Shown here one piece after another: positions 6,929 through 14,506 of a stretch of 19,800 nucleotides of DNA. The notes under the pieces were generated by a model. The model was not told where the DNA came from, did not search any database, and saw nothing but the letters and a program-made list of their open reading frames with translations. The DNA is taken from positions 1 to 19,800 of the forward strand of contig JBEBGV010000077.1 in assembly GCA_040081265.1 (NCBI GenBank), in the 5' to 3' direction. Source of the stretch: JBEBGV01 sp040081265. GTDB lineage: Bacteria > Acidobacteriota > Vicinamibacteria > Vicinamibacterales > UBA2999. The position numbers were made by a program, and so were the translations under genes. The stretch's first letter is position 1. Each line of letters starts with the position of its first letter.

Positions 6929-9580
6929 ATGCTGATGTCCACGGCGACCGTTACCCCGGCCATGCGGCAGTATCTCGACGCGAAACGCCAGTTTCGCGAC
7001 GCGATCGTCTTCTTTCGGATGGGTGACTTCTACGAGATGTTCTACGAGGACGCGCTGGTCGCCTCGAGAGCGCTTGAGTTGACGCTGACCTCCCGGTCGA
7101 AGGACGCCGCCGGCAACGGGATTCCGATGTGCGGCATCCCGTACCACGCCGCCGACGGGTACCTGACGAGACTGGTCAAGAAGGGTTTCAGGGTCGCCAT
7201 CTGTGAGCAGGTGGAAGATCCTAAAAAGGCGAAGGGGCTCGTACGACGTGAGGTCGTGCGGGTGGTCTCACCTGGGACCCTGACCGACAGCGCGTATCTC
7301 GACGCGCGCGAGCCTGCACTGCTGATGGCGATCGCCAGCGTGCCGACATCGGGTGGTACGGTGCTGGGCGTGGCCGTCGCTGACGTGTCCACGGGCGAAT
7401 GCACGTCGGCCGAATACTTCGGAGATCAGGGGCTGCGCGCCTTCGCCGATGAGCTGGCCATCCTGCGTCCCCGCGAAATCGTTCTGCCGCTGGAGTCCTC
7501 GATTGGAGACCTGCTGCCTGAGATTCAGCAGCTCCACATTCCAGTCACCCGCACCGAGGGGTGGACCTTCGAGCAGGATTCCGCCCGGCGCACCCTCCTC
7601 GAGCAACTGCGCACCCACAGCCTGGAGGGGTTTGGTCTCGAGGGCCGCAGCGCTGCCATCAGTGCGGCCGGCGGCCTCGTGGCCTATCTGCGCGACACGC
7701 AGAAGGCCGATCTCGCCCACCTCCGTTCGGTGCGATACAAGGCAGCCGGCGATTGCCTGCTGATTGATCCGGTCACGATGAAGCATCTCGAAGTCGTGTC
7801 CGGCACCGAAGGCGGCACCGACGGGTCACTGCTCAAGGAGATCGACCGCACGGTGACGTCCATGGGCGCCCGGATGCTCCGGGGCTGGCTGCTCCGCCCT
7901 CTGGCTGCGCTCGAACCGATCAGGGATCGACTGGACGCAGTCGAGGAACTGGCGGTTCAGACCACCGACCGCGGCAAGCTGCGGGACGGGCTCAAAGCGG
8001 TCCACGATATGGAACGGCTGGTCGGCCGGGCCGCGCTCGGCACGGTCAACCCGAGAGACCTCGTCGCGCTGCGCACCTCGCTGTCGGCCATCCCCCGGCT
8101 CAAGACAATTCTCAGCGACCTGCGTGCCCCACTCACCGTCAGCCTGGTGGCATCGCTCGACGATCTTGCCGACCTCCGTGACGAAATCGAGCGCACCCTC
8201 ATCGACGAGCCGCCGGCCCTGGTCCGAGAAGGCGGGTTCACGCGCGACGGGATCGACCCTGGCCTGGACGAGATCAAGCAGATCAGCCGATCTGGCCGCC
8301 GGGTGATTGCTGAGATGGAAGAGGCCGAGCGCACCCGCACCGGCATCAACTCGCTGAAGGTGCGCTTCAACCGCGTGTTCGGCTACTACATCGAAATCTC
8401 GAAGTCGAACCTGCATGCGGTGCCCGACGACTATCACCGCAAGCAGACCATCGCCGGCGGGGAACGGTTCACCACGCCAGCGCTGAAAGAGTATGAAGAA
8501 AAGGTGCTCGGCGCGGACGAGCGCATTCTGGCTCGCGAACTCGAGATCTTCGAGGCGCTGCGCGTCCGCGTCGCCGGCGACTCAGGTCGCGTCCAGGACA
8601 CGGCCCGGGCTCTGGCGACCATCGATGTGCTGGCGGCCCTGGCTGAGACCGCGACGATCGCCAACTACACGAAGCCTCACGTTCATGAAGGCGATGAATT
8701 CGTCGTCACTGATGCCCGTCACCCTGTCGTTGAGCGCGTGGCCGACGCCTTCGTGCCCAACGACATCGATCTCAACTGCGGCACGCGGCAGCTGGTCATC
8801 ATCACCGGGCCGAACATGGGTGGCAAGTCCACCTACCTGCGGCAGACAGCACTCATCCCCGTCCTGGCGCAGATCGGATCGTTTGTCCCGGCCCGGCAGG
8901 CCAAAGTGCCGCTGGTGGATCGGATCTTCGCGAGGGTCGGCGCGTCGGACAATATCGCCCGCGGCCACTCCACCTTCATGGTCGAGATGCAGGAGACCGC
9001 CAACATTCTTCATACGGCGACCTCACGCAGCCTGGTCGTCCTCGATGAAATCGGGCGGGGCACCGCCACCTTCGACGGTCTCAGCATCGCCTGGGCGGTC
9101 GCGGAGTTCCTGGCGACCAACCCTGCGGCACGCCCGAAGACGCTCTTTGCCACGCACTACCACGAGCTCACCGATCTCGGAGACTCGGTCCCGGGAGTCG
9201 TCAACGCACACGTCTCGGCCCGCGAGTGGAAGGATGAAATCATCTTCCTGCGGAAGATCGTTCCGGGCCGATCGGATCGCAGCTACGGGATTCAGGTGGC
9301 GCGCCTGGCAGGTCTGCCCCCAGCCGTGGTCTCACGCGCGAAGGAAATCCTCAACGGGCTCGAACGTGACGAGTTGACGCGCGGCGGCCGCCCCACGCTG
9401 TCCGGCGCGCAGGCTGATGCGACCGCGGGACAGCTGGGGTTATTCGCTGCGCCGGCGCAGCCATCAGCGGCGGAGCAGGCCTTGCTCGACGCACTCAAAG
9501 CCATCGACGTGGACGACATCACGCCCCGCCGTGCCCTCGAAGTTCTGGCCGACCTGCAGCGCCTTGCGGGTGGAACGTGA
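6929..9580 (+). CDS. mutS: DNA mismatch repair protein MutS
   Basis: Recognises base mismatches and small loops and starts repair with MutL. The 883-aa product is full length and intact. The N-terminal mismatch-reading motif is GDFYEMF, with F34 and E36 equivalent to the Phe-x-Glu that inserts at the mismatch. The connector, lever and clamp regions follow (the clamp includes VRFNRVFGYYIEISKSN). The ATPase has Walker A GPNMGGKST (627-635) and Walker B VVLDEIGRGT (D706, E707), followed by THYHEL. The C-terminus (about 820-883) is the usual variable tail with a short helical end. ATG at 6929 is used; ATG at 6935 is an alternative, and neither has a Shine-Dalgarno sequence. The stop overlaps the next gene as GTGA. 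Confidence 0.98.
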   Translation: MLMSTATVTPAMRQYLDAKRQFRDAIVFFRMGDFYEMFYEDALVASRALELTLTSRSKDAAGNGIPMCGIPYHAADGYLTRLVKKGFRVAICEQVEDPKKAKGLVRREVVRVVSPGTLTDSAYLDAREPALLMAIASVPTSGGTVLGVAVADVSTGECTSAEYFGDQGLRAFADELAILRPREIVLPLESSIGDLLPEIQQLHIPVTRTEGWTFEQDSARRTLLEQLRTHSLEGFGLEGRSAAISAAGGLVAYLRDTQKADLAHLRSVRYKAAGDCLLIDPVTMKHLEVVSGTEGGTDGSLLKEIDRTVTSMGARMLRGWLLRPLAALEPIRDRLDAVEELAVQTTDRGKLRDGLKAVHDMERLVGRAALGTVNPRDLVALRTSLSAIPRLKTILSDLRAPLTVSLVASLDDLADLRDEIERTLIDEPPALVREGGFTRDGIDPGLDEIKQISRSGRRVIAEMEEAERTRTGINSLKVRFNRVFGYYIEISKSNLHAVPDDYHRKQTIAGGERFTTPALKEYEEKVLGADERILARELEIFEALRVRVAGDSGRVQDTARALATIDVLAALAETATIANYTKPHVHEGDEFVVTDARHPVVERVADAFVPNDIDLNCGTRQLVIITGPNMGGKSTYLRQTALIPVLAQIGSFVPARQAKVPLVDRIFARVGASDNIARGHSTFMVEMQETANILHTATSRSLVVLDEIGRGTATFDGLSIAWAVAEFLATNPAARPKTLFATHYHELTDLGDSVPGVVNAHVSAREWKDEIIFLRKIVPGRSDRSYGIQVARLAGLPPAVVSRAKEILNGLERDELTRGGRPTLSGAQADATAGQLGLFAAPAQPSAAEQALLDALKAIDVDDITPRRALEVLADLQRLAGGT

Positions 9581-11127
9581 GAGCGGCGCGTGCCGGTGTG
9601 GTGCTGTGCGGCATGCTCCTCTGGTCATGCACGAGCACGGACAGCGCCATCGCACCGGGTTCGCTGGTCGTGGCCATCCGTGTCGCGCCCAACAACCTCG
9701 ATCCCAGATTCGGCAACGACGAAGCGTCCCAGCGGGTGGCGCAACTGGTGTTTGGCTCGCTGATGGACATCGGCGACGACCTGCGCGTTCACCCGACGCT
9801 CGCTGAGCGCCTCGACAACCCTGATCCGCTCACCTACCGGGCCGTCCTCCGGCGCGGCGTGAAGTTCCACGATGGCCATGAGTTCAGCGCCGATGACGTG
9901 GTCTTCACCTATCGGCAGTACCTCGACCCGGCCTTTGTCTCGCCCTGGAAAGGTGCGTTCCGAGTACTCGAATCGGTTACCGCCCTCAGCCGCTACGAGG
10001 TTGAATTCAAGCTCAACGCGCCCTTCGCGGCGTTCCCGATTCAGCTGGTGTCTCCACCGATTGTGCCCGCAGGGGCAGGTCCGGAGCTGGCGCGCCACCC
10101 CATTGGCACCGGGCCGTACAGGTTCGTTCGCTACGACGTCGACGACAAGGTGGTGCTCGCGCCGTTCAGCGAATGCTTCACCGGCGCTCCGAAGAATGCC
10201 GGGCTCGTCCTGCGCGTGATTCCCGACGACACCATGCGAGGCCTCGAGCTCAGAAAGGGAACAATCGATGCCGTGGTCAACGACCTTCCGCCAGACATCG
10301 TGCATCAGCTCGAGGAAGAAGGTCGCCTTCGTCTGACCAAGGCAGCCGGCCTCGACTACATGTACCTGAGCCTGAATACCGTCGATCCCGTCCTGCGGGA
10401 CCCACGGGTGAGACAGGCTGTCGCGTATGCGATCAACACCGACGCGATCGTCGAGTACCTGCGTCGCGGACTCGCCCGACCCGCTCGGGGACTCATTCCT
10501 TCACAAGCATGGGCCTTTGATCCGACCGTCCGGCAGTATCGCTACGATCCGCAGCGCGCACGCGCGTTGCTCGACCAGGCCGGTTACGGCGACCCGGATG
10601 GCGCCGGGCCAGCCCCCCGGCTTCGTCTGGTGATGAAGCTCGGAACCGTCGATGAGTACCGATTGCAGGCGGCCGTCATCCAGGAGCAGCTACGTGACGT
10701 GGGCATCGAGCTCGAGGTGCGCTCGATCGAGTTCGCCACGCTGTTTGCAGACGTCGTGAAGGGCAACTTCCAGATGGTGCAGATGCAGTGGTCAAGCGGT
10801 GCGCTGGTCGATCCCGATATCCTGCGGCGGGTCTTCCACTCCAACCAGGTTCCCCCGGCTGGCTTCAATCGCGGTCACTACAGCAACCCAGAAGTTGACC
10901 GCCTGATTGACATGGCGAGCGAAGCGACCGACGAGATGCAGCGAAAGGGCTACTACGGCGCGGCCCAGCGGCTCATCGCCGATGATGCCCCGTATGTCAG
11001 TCTCTGGAATCGGACCAACGTCATCGTTGCGCAGCCCGACGTTGTCGGACTGCGCATCAATTCGGTTGGAAATTTTGAAGCGTTGAAGGACGCCACGCGG
11101 ACCGGGGCAACGCCCGGCCCTCACTAG
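9577..11127 (+). CDS. Peptide/oligopeptide-type ABC solute-binding lipoprotein (SBP_bac_5)
   Basis: A family 5 extracytoplasmic solute-binding protein, which normally hands peptides, nickel or similar ligands to a Dpp/Opp-type ABC permease. The 516-aa product starts with a lipoprotein signal: two Arg, a hydrophobic stretch and lipobox LWSC with C18. Family landmarks follow: NLDPRFGND, LAERLDNPDPLTYRAVLRRG, VKFHDGHEFSADDVVFT, GTGPYRFVRYD and, late, YSNPEVDRLIDMASE. The start is GTG, overlapping the mutS stop by 4 nt, so the gene is probably translationally coupled to mutS. No permease or ATPase genes lie nearby, so it must use a remote transporter or act alone. The substrate cannot be read from the sequence. 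Confidence 0.93.
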   Translation: MRAARAGVVLCGMLLWSCTSTDSAIAPGSLVVAIRVAPNNLDPRFGNDEASQRVAQLVFGSLMDIGDDLRVHPTLAERLDNPDPLTYRAVLRRGVKFHDGHEFSADDVVFTYRQYLDPAFVSPWKGAFRVLESVTALSRYEVEFKLNAPFAAFPIQLVSPPIVPAGAGPELARHPIGTGPYRFVRYDVDDKVVLAPFSECFTGAPKNAGLVLRVIPDDTMRGLELRKGTIDAVVNDLPPDIVHQLEEEGRLRLTKAAGLDYMYLSLNTVDPVLRDPRVRQAVAYAINTDAIVEYLRRGLARPARGLIPSQAWAFDPTVRQYRYDPQRARALLDQAGYGDPDGAGPAPRLRLVMKLGTVDEYRLQAAVIQEQLRDVGIELEVRSIEFATLFADVVKGNFQMVQMQWSSGALVDPDILRRVFHSNQVPPAGFNRGHYSNPEVDRLIDMASEATDEMQRKGYYGAAQRLIADDAPYVSLWNRTNVIVAQPDVVGLRINSVGNFEALKDATRTGATPGPH

Positions 11128-11879
11128 GACTTCAGCAGCTCGAGTTCCGCCCGCGCCTCGGCCACGTACGGGGACGTCGGATGCTGGTCAACGAGCTGGG
11201 TGAATGTCTTGCGGGCTTCCTCGACGTTTCCTTTGGCCTGATAGGCCTTGGCCAGCTCCATCAGAATCGCGTCTTCGGGGATGCTGGCGTCCTTCTGATC
11301 GACAAGGGACTTCCAGCTGGTGATGGCCTGGTCAAGCTGCCCCGCTTTGGTCTGCGTGTCGGCCTTTCCCAGGGTCGCCATGCGGCCGTAGATCGACCCG
11401 CCCGCTTTCGCGGTCACTTCGTCGAAGGCGGCAATCGCGTCCTGATGCCTGCCAAGGGCCGCCAGGGTGCCCGCATAGTGATATCGGGCCGTGATGCCGG
11501 CAGGGCTGTCGGGGAAGGCGTCAGCCGCGGCCTTCAGCTTCGGCAGGGCGGCCGTGAGCTTGGCCTCCTGGCTCGAGTAGGTGCCGAGGGCGCCCATCGA
11601 CGCCGCCGCCGGCAGCTCGCCGGGCGTCGTCGCGGTAGCGGGCGTCGCCGGGACGACCCTGGCGTTCAGGGTCGTCATCGCGTCTGCCAGCAGGTCCTGC
11701 CCGCGTGAGTCGGTGCGGGCCCGCCAGGCGTAAATCCCGCCGGCGATCAGTGCGACGACGACGATACCGCCGACGATCGTCATCAACTGCTGCCGATTCG
11801 ACTCCACGAACTCTGTGGCCGCCGTCAGTCTCTGCGCCAGTTCGTTTTCCTTGAGGTGGTGCCGCTCTGTTCTCTTCAT
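11124..11879 (-). CDS. Membrane-anchored tetratricopeptide protein (YfgM-like)
   Basis: A 251-aa protein with a cytoplasmic N-terminus rich in charged residues (ending FVESNRQQ), one transmembrane segment (about 32-52, VGGIVVVALIAGGIYAW), an Ala/Pro/Thr linker, and several TPR-like repeats. The repeats include YHYAGTLAALGRHQDAIAAF, the segment around KADTQTKAGQLDQAITSW, and AKAYQAKGNVEEARKTF. This layout matches the YfgM-like group, in which YfgM is an ancillary SecYEG/PpiD partner; whether it has that role here is inference. The stop overlaps that of the convergent solute-binding protein gene (CTAG). The upstream neighbour in the same direction is tRNA-Arg, with a hairpin in between. Confidence 0.85.
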   Translation of the reverse strand: MKRTERHHLKENELAQRLTAATEFVESNRQQLMTIVGGIVVVALIAGGIYAWRARTDSRGQDLLADAMTTLNARVVPATPATATTPGELPAAASMGALGTYSSQEAKLTAALPKLKAAADAFPDSPAGITARYHYAGTLAALGRHQDAIAAFDEVTAKAGGSIYGRMATLGKADTQTKAGQLDQAITSWKSLVDQKDASIPEDAILMELAKAYQAKGNVEEARKTFTQLVDQHPTSPYVAEARAELELLKS

Positions 11880-11897
11880 CGGTGTCTCGCTGCAAAG

Positions 11898-11919
11898 TCT
11901 TGCGCCTTTCCGCGCAAGA
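11898..11919 (-). terminator. Hairpin immediately downstream of tRNA-Arg
   Basis: A perfect 8-bp stem, TCTTGCGC (11898-11905) and GCGCAAGA (11912-11919), with a 6-nt loop abuts the encoded CCA of the tRNA. On the minus strand it is followed by CTTTG, a weak U-run. It may terminate or help process the tRNA transcript and separate it from the TPR gene 19 bp further on. Confidence 0.6.
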
Positions 11920-11996
11920 TGGCGTCCCCGGGCAGGGTCGAACTGCCGGCCTAGCGCTTAGGAGGCGCTCGCTCTATCCAGCTGAGCTACGGGGAC
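11920..11996 (-). tRNA. tRNA-Arg (anticodon CCU)
   Basis: A complete 77-nt cloverleaf reads on the minus strand. The acceptor stem GTCCCCG pairs with CGGGGAC (11924-11930), followed by discriminator G and an encoded CCA (11920-11922). The D arm is GCTC/GAGC with loop AGCTGGATA. The anticodon stem is AGCGC/GCGCT with loop CTCCTAA, giving anticodon CCT at 11960-11962, which reads AGG. The variable loop is AGGCC. The T arm is GGCAG/CTGCC with loop TTCGACC. All stems pair perfectly. The 5' ten bases overlap the 3' end of the upstream glycosyltransferase gene on the same strand. Confidence 0.97.
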
Positions 11997-13153
11997 GCGA
12001 GCCCCCATTGTATTCGACCCCCGAGCGCCCGGTTATACACCGCCAGCGTCTGGCGCGCCGTCCGTTCCCAGGTGAAGGCTGCGGCGCGCGCCCGGCCCGC
12101 CGCGCTGAGCGCGGCCGCCCAGCTCTTATCGGCAGCAAGCTTCGTCAGGGCCTCCGTCCACTGAGACTCGTCATGGGGATCCAGTAGAACGCCCGCGTCA
12201 CCGAGCACCTCAGGGATCGATGCCGCTTGTGCAGCGACCACCGGCAGCCCTGCCGCCATGGCCTCGAGCACAGGCAGGCCGAACCCCTCGTAGAGCGACG
12301 GGTACACCAGCGCCAGGGCCCGACCGTAGAGCCCACGCAACGTCGCATCGTCGACCTTGCCGAGCGTGACCACGGCGTCGGGCATCCCGTCAGCGGACGC
12401 GAGTTCGTGCAGGGCCGCGCTCACCCCCCGATCGACTCCCGCCAGCACAAGGGAGAGGCCTGCACACCCCGCGGACCGCTGACGCGCCGCAAGCACGGCC
12501 CGCATCAGCATCGGAAGGTTGCGCCGCTCGTGGAGATCACCGACATGCAGCACGAAGGGCACCTTGACGGTTGTCGGCAGGACAATCCGGGCATTCCCGG
12601 TCTGTGTGAAGGCAGCCACAACGCCCAGCGGGATCACTTCAATCTGGCTCTGGCTGATGCCGTACGCAGCCTGGATCTCTCCGGCCGAAAATTGCGAGTC
12701 GGTGATCACCAGCGACGCGCTCATCGCTGATTGACGGTAGAAGGCGCGACGCAGCCAGTCTCGTCGGTAGGGAAACCATTCCGGGTGCCTCGCGTAGCTG
12801 ACGTCGTGAATCGTCAGCACGATGGGCGCCGGGCTCCAGAAGGGTGCGGTGTAGGCGGGCGCGTGGAGTACCTCCACTCGCGCCCGGCGCGCAGCCAGCG
12901 GCAGGCCCACGATCATCCAGCCGGCGTTGGTCGGAGGATGCGCAGGTTCCCGCACCCATTCGACGTGGTCGGGTACCACGGATCGAGTCCCGCCCAGCAT
13001 CACCAGCTCAATCGGGGCCCCGAGTGAGTTCAGGGCCGAAAAGAGTTCGCGCGAATAGCGACGAATGCCCGCTGCCGGCGAGGTGAGCGCCCGTCCGTCG
13101 AATCCGACTCTGACACGTCCGGCGCTGACACGGCCCACGGAGGGTCCAGTCAC
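11987..13153 (-). CDS. GT4-family (GT-B) glycosyltransferase
   Basis: A retaining GT-B glycosyltransferase of the group 1/GT4 type, likely transferring a sugar from a nucleotide donor during surface polysaccharide or glycolipid assembly. The N-terminal acceptor domain begins VRVGFDGRALTSPAAGIRRY, typical of this group. The donor domain contains LHVGDLHERRN, TLGKVDDATLRGLYGRA, and the E-x7-E motif in YEGFGLPVLEAMAAG (E289, E297), then IPEVLGDAGVLLDP. The start chosen is GTG at 13153, overlapping the stop of the upstream hydrolase gene as GTGA, which gives 388 aa. A longer open frame to 13228 would intrude into that gene. The TAG stop lies within the 5' end of tRNA-Arg. Confidence 0.92.
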   Translation of the reverse strand: MTGPSVGRVSAGRVRVGFDGRALTSPAAGIRRYSRELFSALNSLGAPIELVMLGGTRSVVPDHVEWVREPAHPPTNAGWMIVGLPLAARRARVEVLHAPAYTAPFWSPAPIVLTIHDVSYARHPEWFPYRRDWLRRAFYRQSAMSASLVITDSQFSAGEIQAAYGISQSQIEVIPLGVVAAFTQTGNARIVLPTTVKVPFVLHVGDLHERRNLPMLMRAVLAARQRSAGCAGLSLVLAGVDRGVSAALHELASADGMPDAVVTLGKVDDATLRGLYGRALALVYPSLYEGFGLPVLEAMAAGLPVVAAQAASIPEVLGDAGVLLDPHDESQWTEALTKLAADKSWAAALSAAGRARAAAFTWERTARQTLAVYNRALGGRIQWGLASP

Positions 13154-14466
13154 CCGCGAACCGGCTCCGCGCCCGCCGCCACTGCCGGTACACGCCAGTG
13201 ATGAATGCGCAACGAGCGGCGAAGCCACGCAAGCCAGTTGCGCATGCTGTTCGTGTGACCGTAGTCGTGCAACGTGATCAGCAGGAAGAACAGGTAGACG
13301 CGGCGCGGATGGATCCGGCTGTTGAGCTGAACCATGGTGAACATCGTGGTGCCCAGATCGCCAAAGTGTCCGTACTGGACCGCTTCCTTGAGCGCCTGCG
13401 CCGGCACGTGCAACGCGAAGTCCCCACCCGACTCTCCGCGCGTCATGGCACCAGTCCAGGGATTGAAGTGCAGAGACGACTGACCACCAAAGCCGATGCC
13501 TCTGGGAAAGAGAGGCGCCAGCAGCAAGCGACAGTGTGACAGCTTCCGCCGAAGACGCTCCACATCGTCCTCATTCAGCTCGGTGGTGGCGTCGAGATTC
13601 TCCTGCGCGGCCACCTTCGGCGCGATGGCATCATCCTCATGGCGGTAGCGCTCCTCGGGGATGAACGAGTGCGCACCGCTGGCGAGGTCGAGTCGAGTGT
13701 AGGGCGGATGAAGACGCGTCTCGGCGCCCCAGTGCTCTCGAAGGTCGCTGTAGGTCACCTTGAACGCATTGGCCCACGCCGAGTCTTGCCGCTTGAAGAT
13801 CACCTGACTGGCAAATGGCATGAAGTCATCGATGCGCAGCGACCTGCAGTGAGCCGAAATCGCCTGGACATACGACGCCTTGTGGCGAAGGCTCACACGC
13901 TCCCGCCCGCGCAGGAAGCTGTTGACGATGCTCGCCGGCGAATAGCTGCTCAGCAGGATCCGCCTCTTGCCAGGCGCGAGCGCGTCCAGTCTGCCAGCCA
14001 GCTGCCGAAGCTGCGACGATCGCGGCTTGCTGTCGTTCACGTTGATGATGATTGCAGTCGGCGTGTGAATCAGGAGCACGCTGTCGTCATTGAGCAGCGG
14101 AATGCTGAGAATCTGGACGTCAGGATGGATCGACACCCAGCGGAAGGCCGGCACCACCGAGGCGCGGTAGCCCTGGCTCGAGAGATACGGCACCACGTGA
14201 CCGTGCTGGAAATCCGGACTCAGGTAGTGAGTGGCTTTGCCGAGGGCGCGGATGCTGGCGGTGTGGAAGTGGTCGGGATGCTCGTGGGTGATCAGGCAGT
14301 ACGGCACGGCCCGCAACTGGTCCAGCAGCCCCTCATCCGGATAGTTCTGCAACCACCAGCTGCGCCAGTAGCAGGAGCCGGTGACCCAGGGATCTGTGAA
14401 CAGCAGCGGGCGGCCGTCGTCGTCTCTGAGCAGCAGGCCGGCGTGGCCTACGGTCTCGATGTCCAT
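13150..14466 (-). CDS. Metallo-beta-lactamase-fold hydrolase with C-terminal extension
   Basis: A 438-aa protein whose first 220 residues form a metallo-beta-lactamase domain. It opens with ETVGHAGLLL and LLFTDPWVTGS, like the UlaG and CMP-sialate-hydroxylase-related branch, and has the metal motif HEHPDH (H61, H63, D65, H66). The second half has no domain I recognise; it contains HFNPWTGAMTRGESGGDF and a C-terminal HDYGHTNSMRNW. No signal peptide is visible, so it is probably cytoplasmic. It is coupled to the glycosyltransferase gene by a GTGA overlap, suggesting a joint role on a sugar or polysaccharide intermediate (inference). No clear Shine-Dalgarno sequence precedes the ATG. The fold is sure, the substrate unknown. 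Confidence 0.85.
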   Translation of the reverse strand: MDIETVGHAGLLLRDDDGRPLLFTDPWVTGSCYWRSWWLQNYPDEGLLDQLRAVPYCLITHEHPDHFHTASIRALGKATHYLSPDFQHGHVVPYLSSQGYRASVVPAFRWVSIHPDVQILSIPLLNDDSVLLIHTPTAIIINVNDSKPRSSQLRQLAGRLDALAPGKRRILLSSYSPASIVNSFLRGRERVSLRHKASYVQAISAHCRSLRIDDFMPFASQVIFKRQDSAWANAFKVTYSDLREHWGAETRLHPPYTRLDLASGAHSFIPEERYRHEDDAIAPKVAAQENLDATTELNEDDVERLRRKLSHCRLLLAPLFPRGIGFGGQSSLHFNPWTGAMTRGESGGDFALHVPAQALKEAVQYGHFGDLGTTMFTMVQLNSRIHPRRVYLFFLLITLHDYGHTNSMRNWLAWLRRSLRIHHWRVPAVAAGAEPVRG

Positions 14467-14506
14467 CTGTTACGAGAATTTTACTCGATGCATTGAGGCG
14501 GTACCG

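Noticed and set aside
8493..9377. A 294-codon second-frame reading inside mutS
   Set aside because: Ser/Arg/Pro-rich shadow of mutS; the mutS motifs are continuous in their own frame.
11920..11996. tRNA-Arg as an integration site for a mobile island
   Set aside because: No integrase gene and no second copy of the tRNA 3' end were seen on either side.
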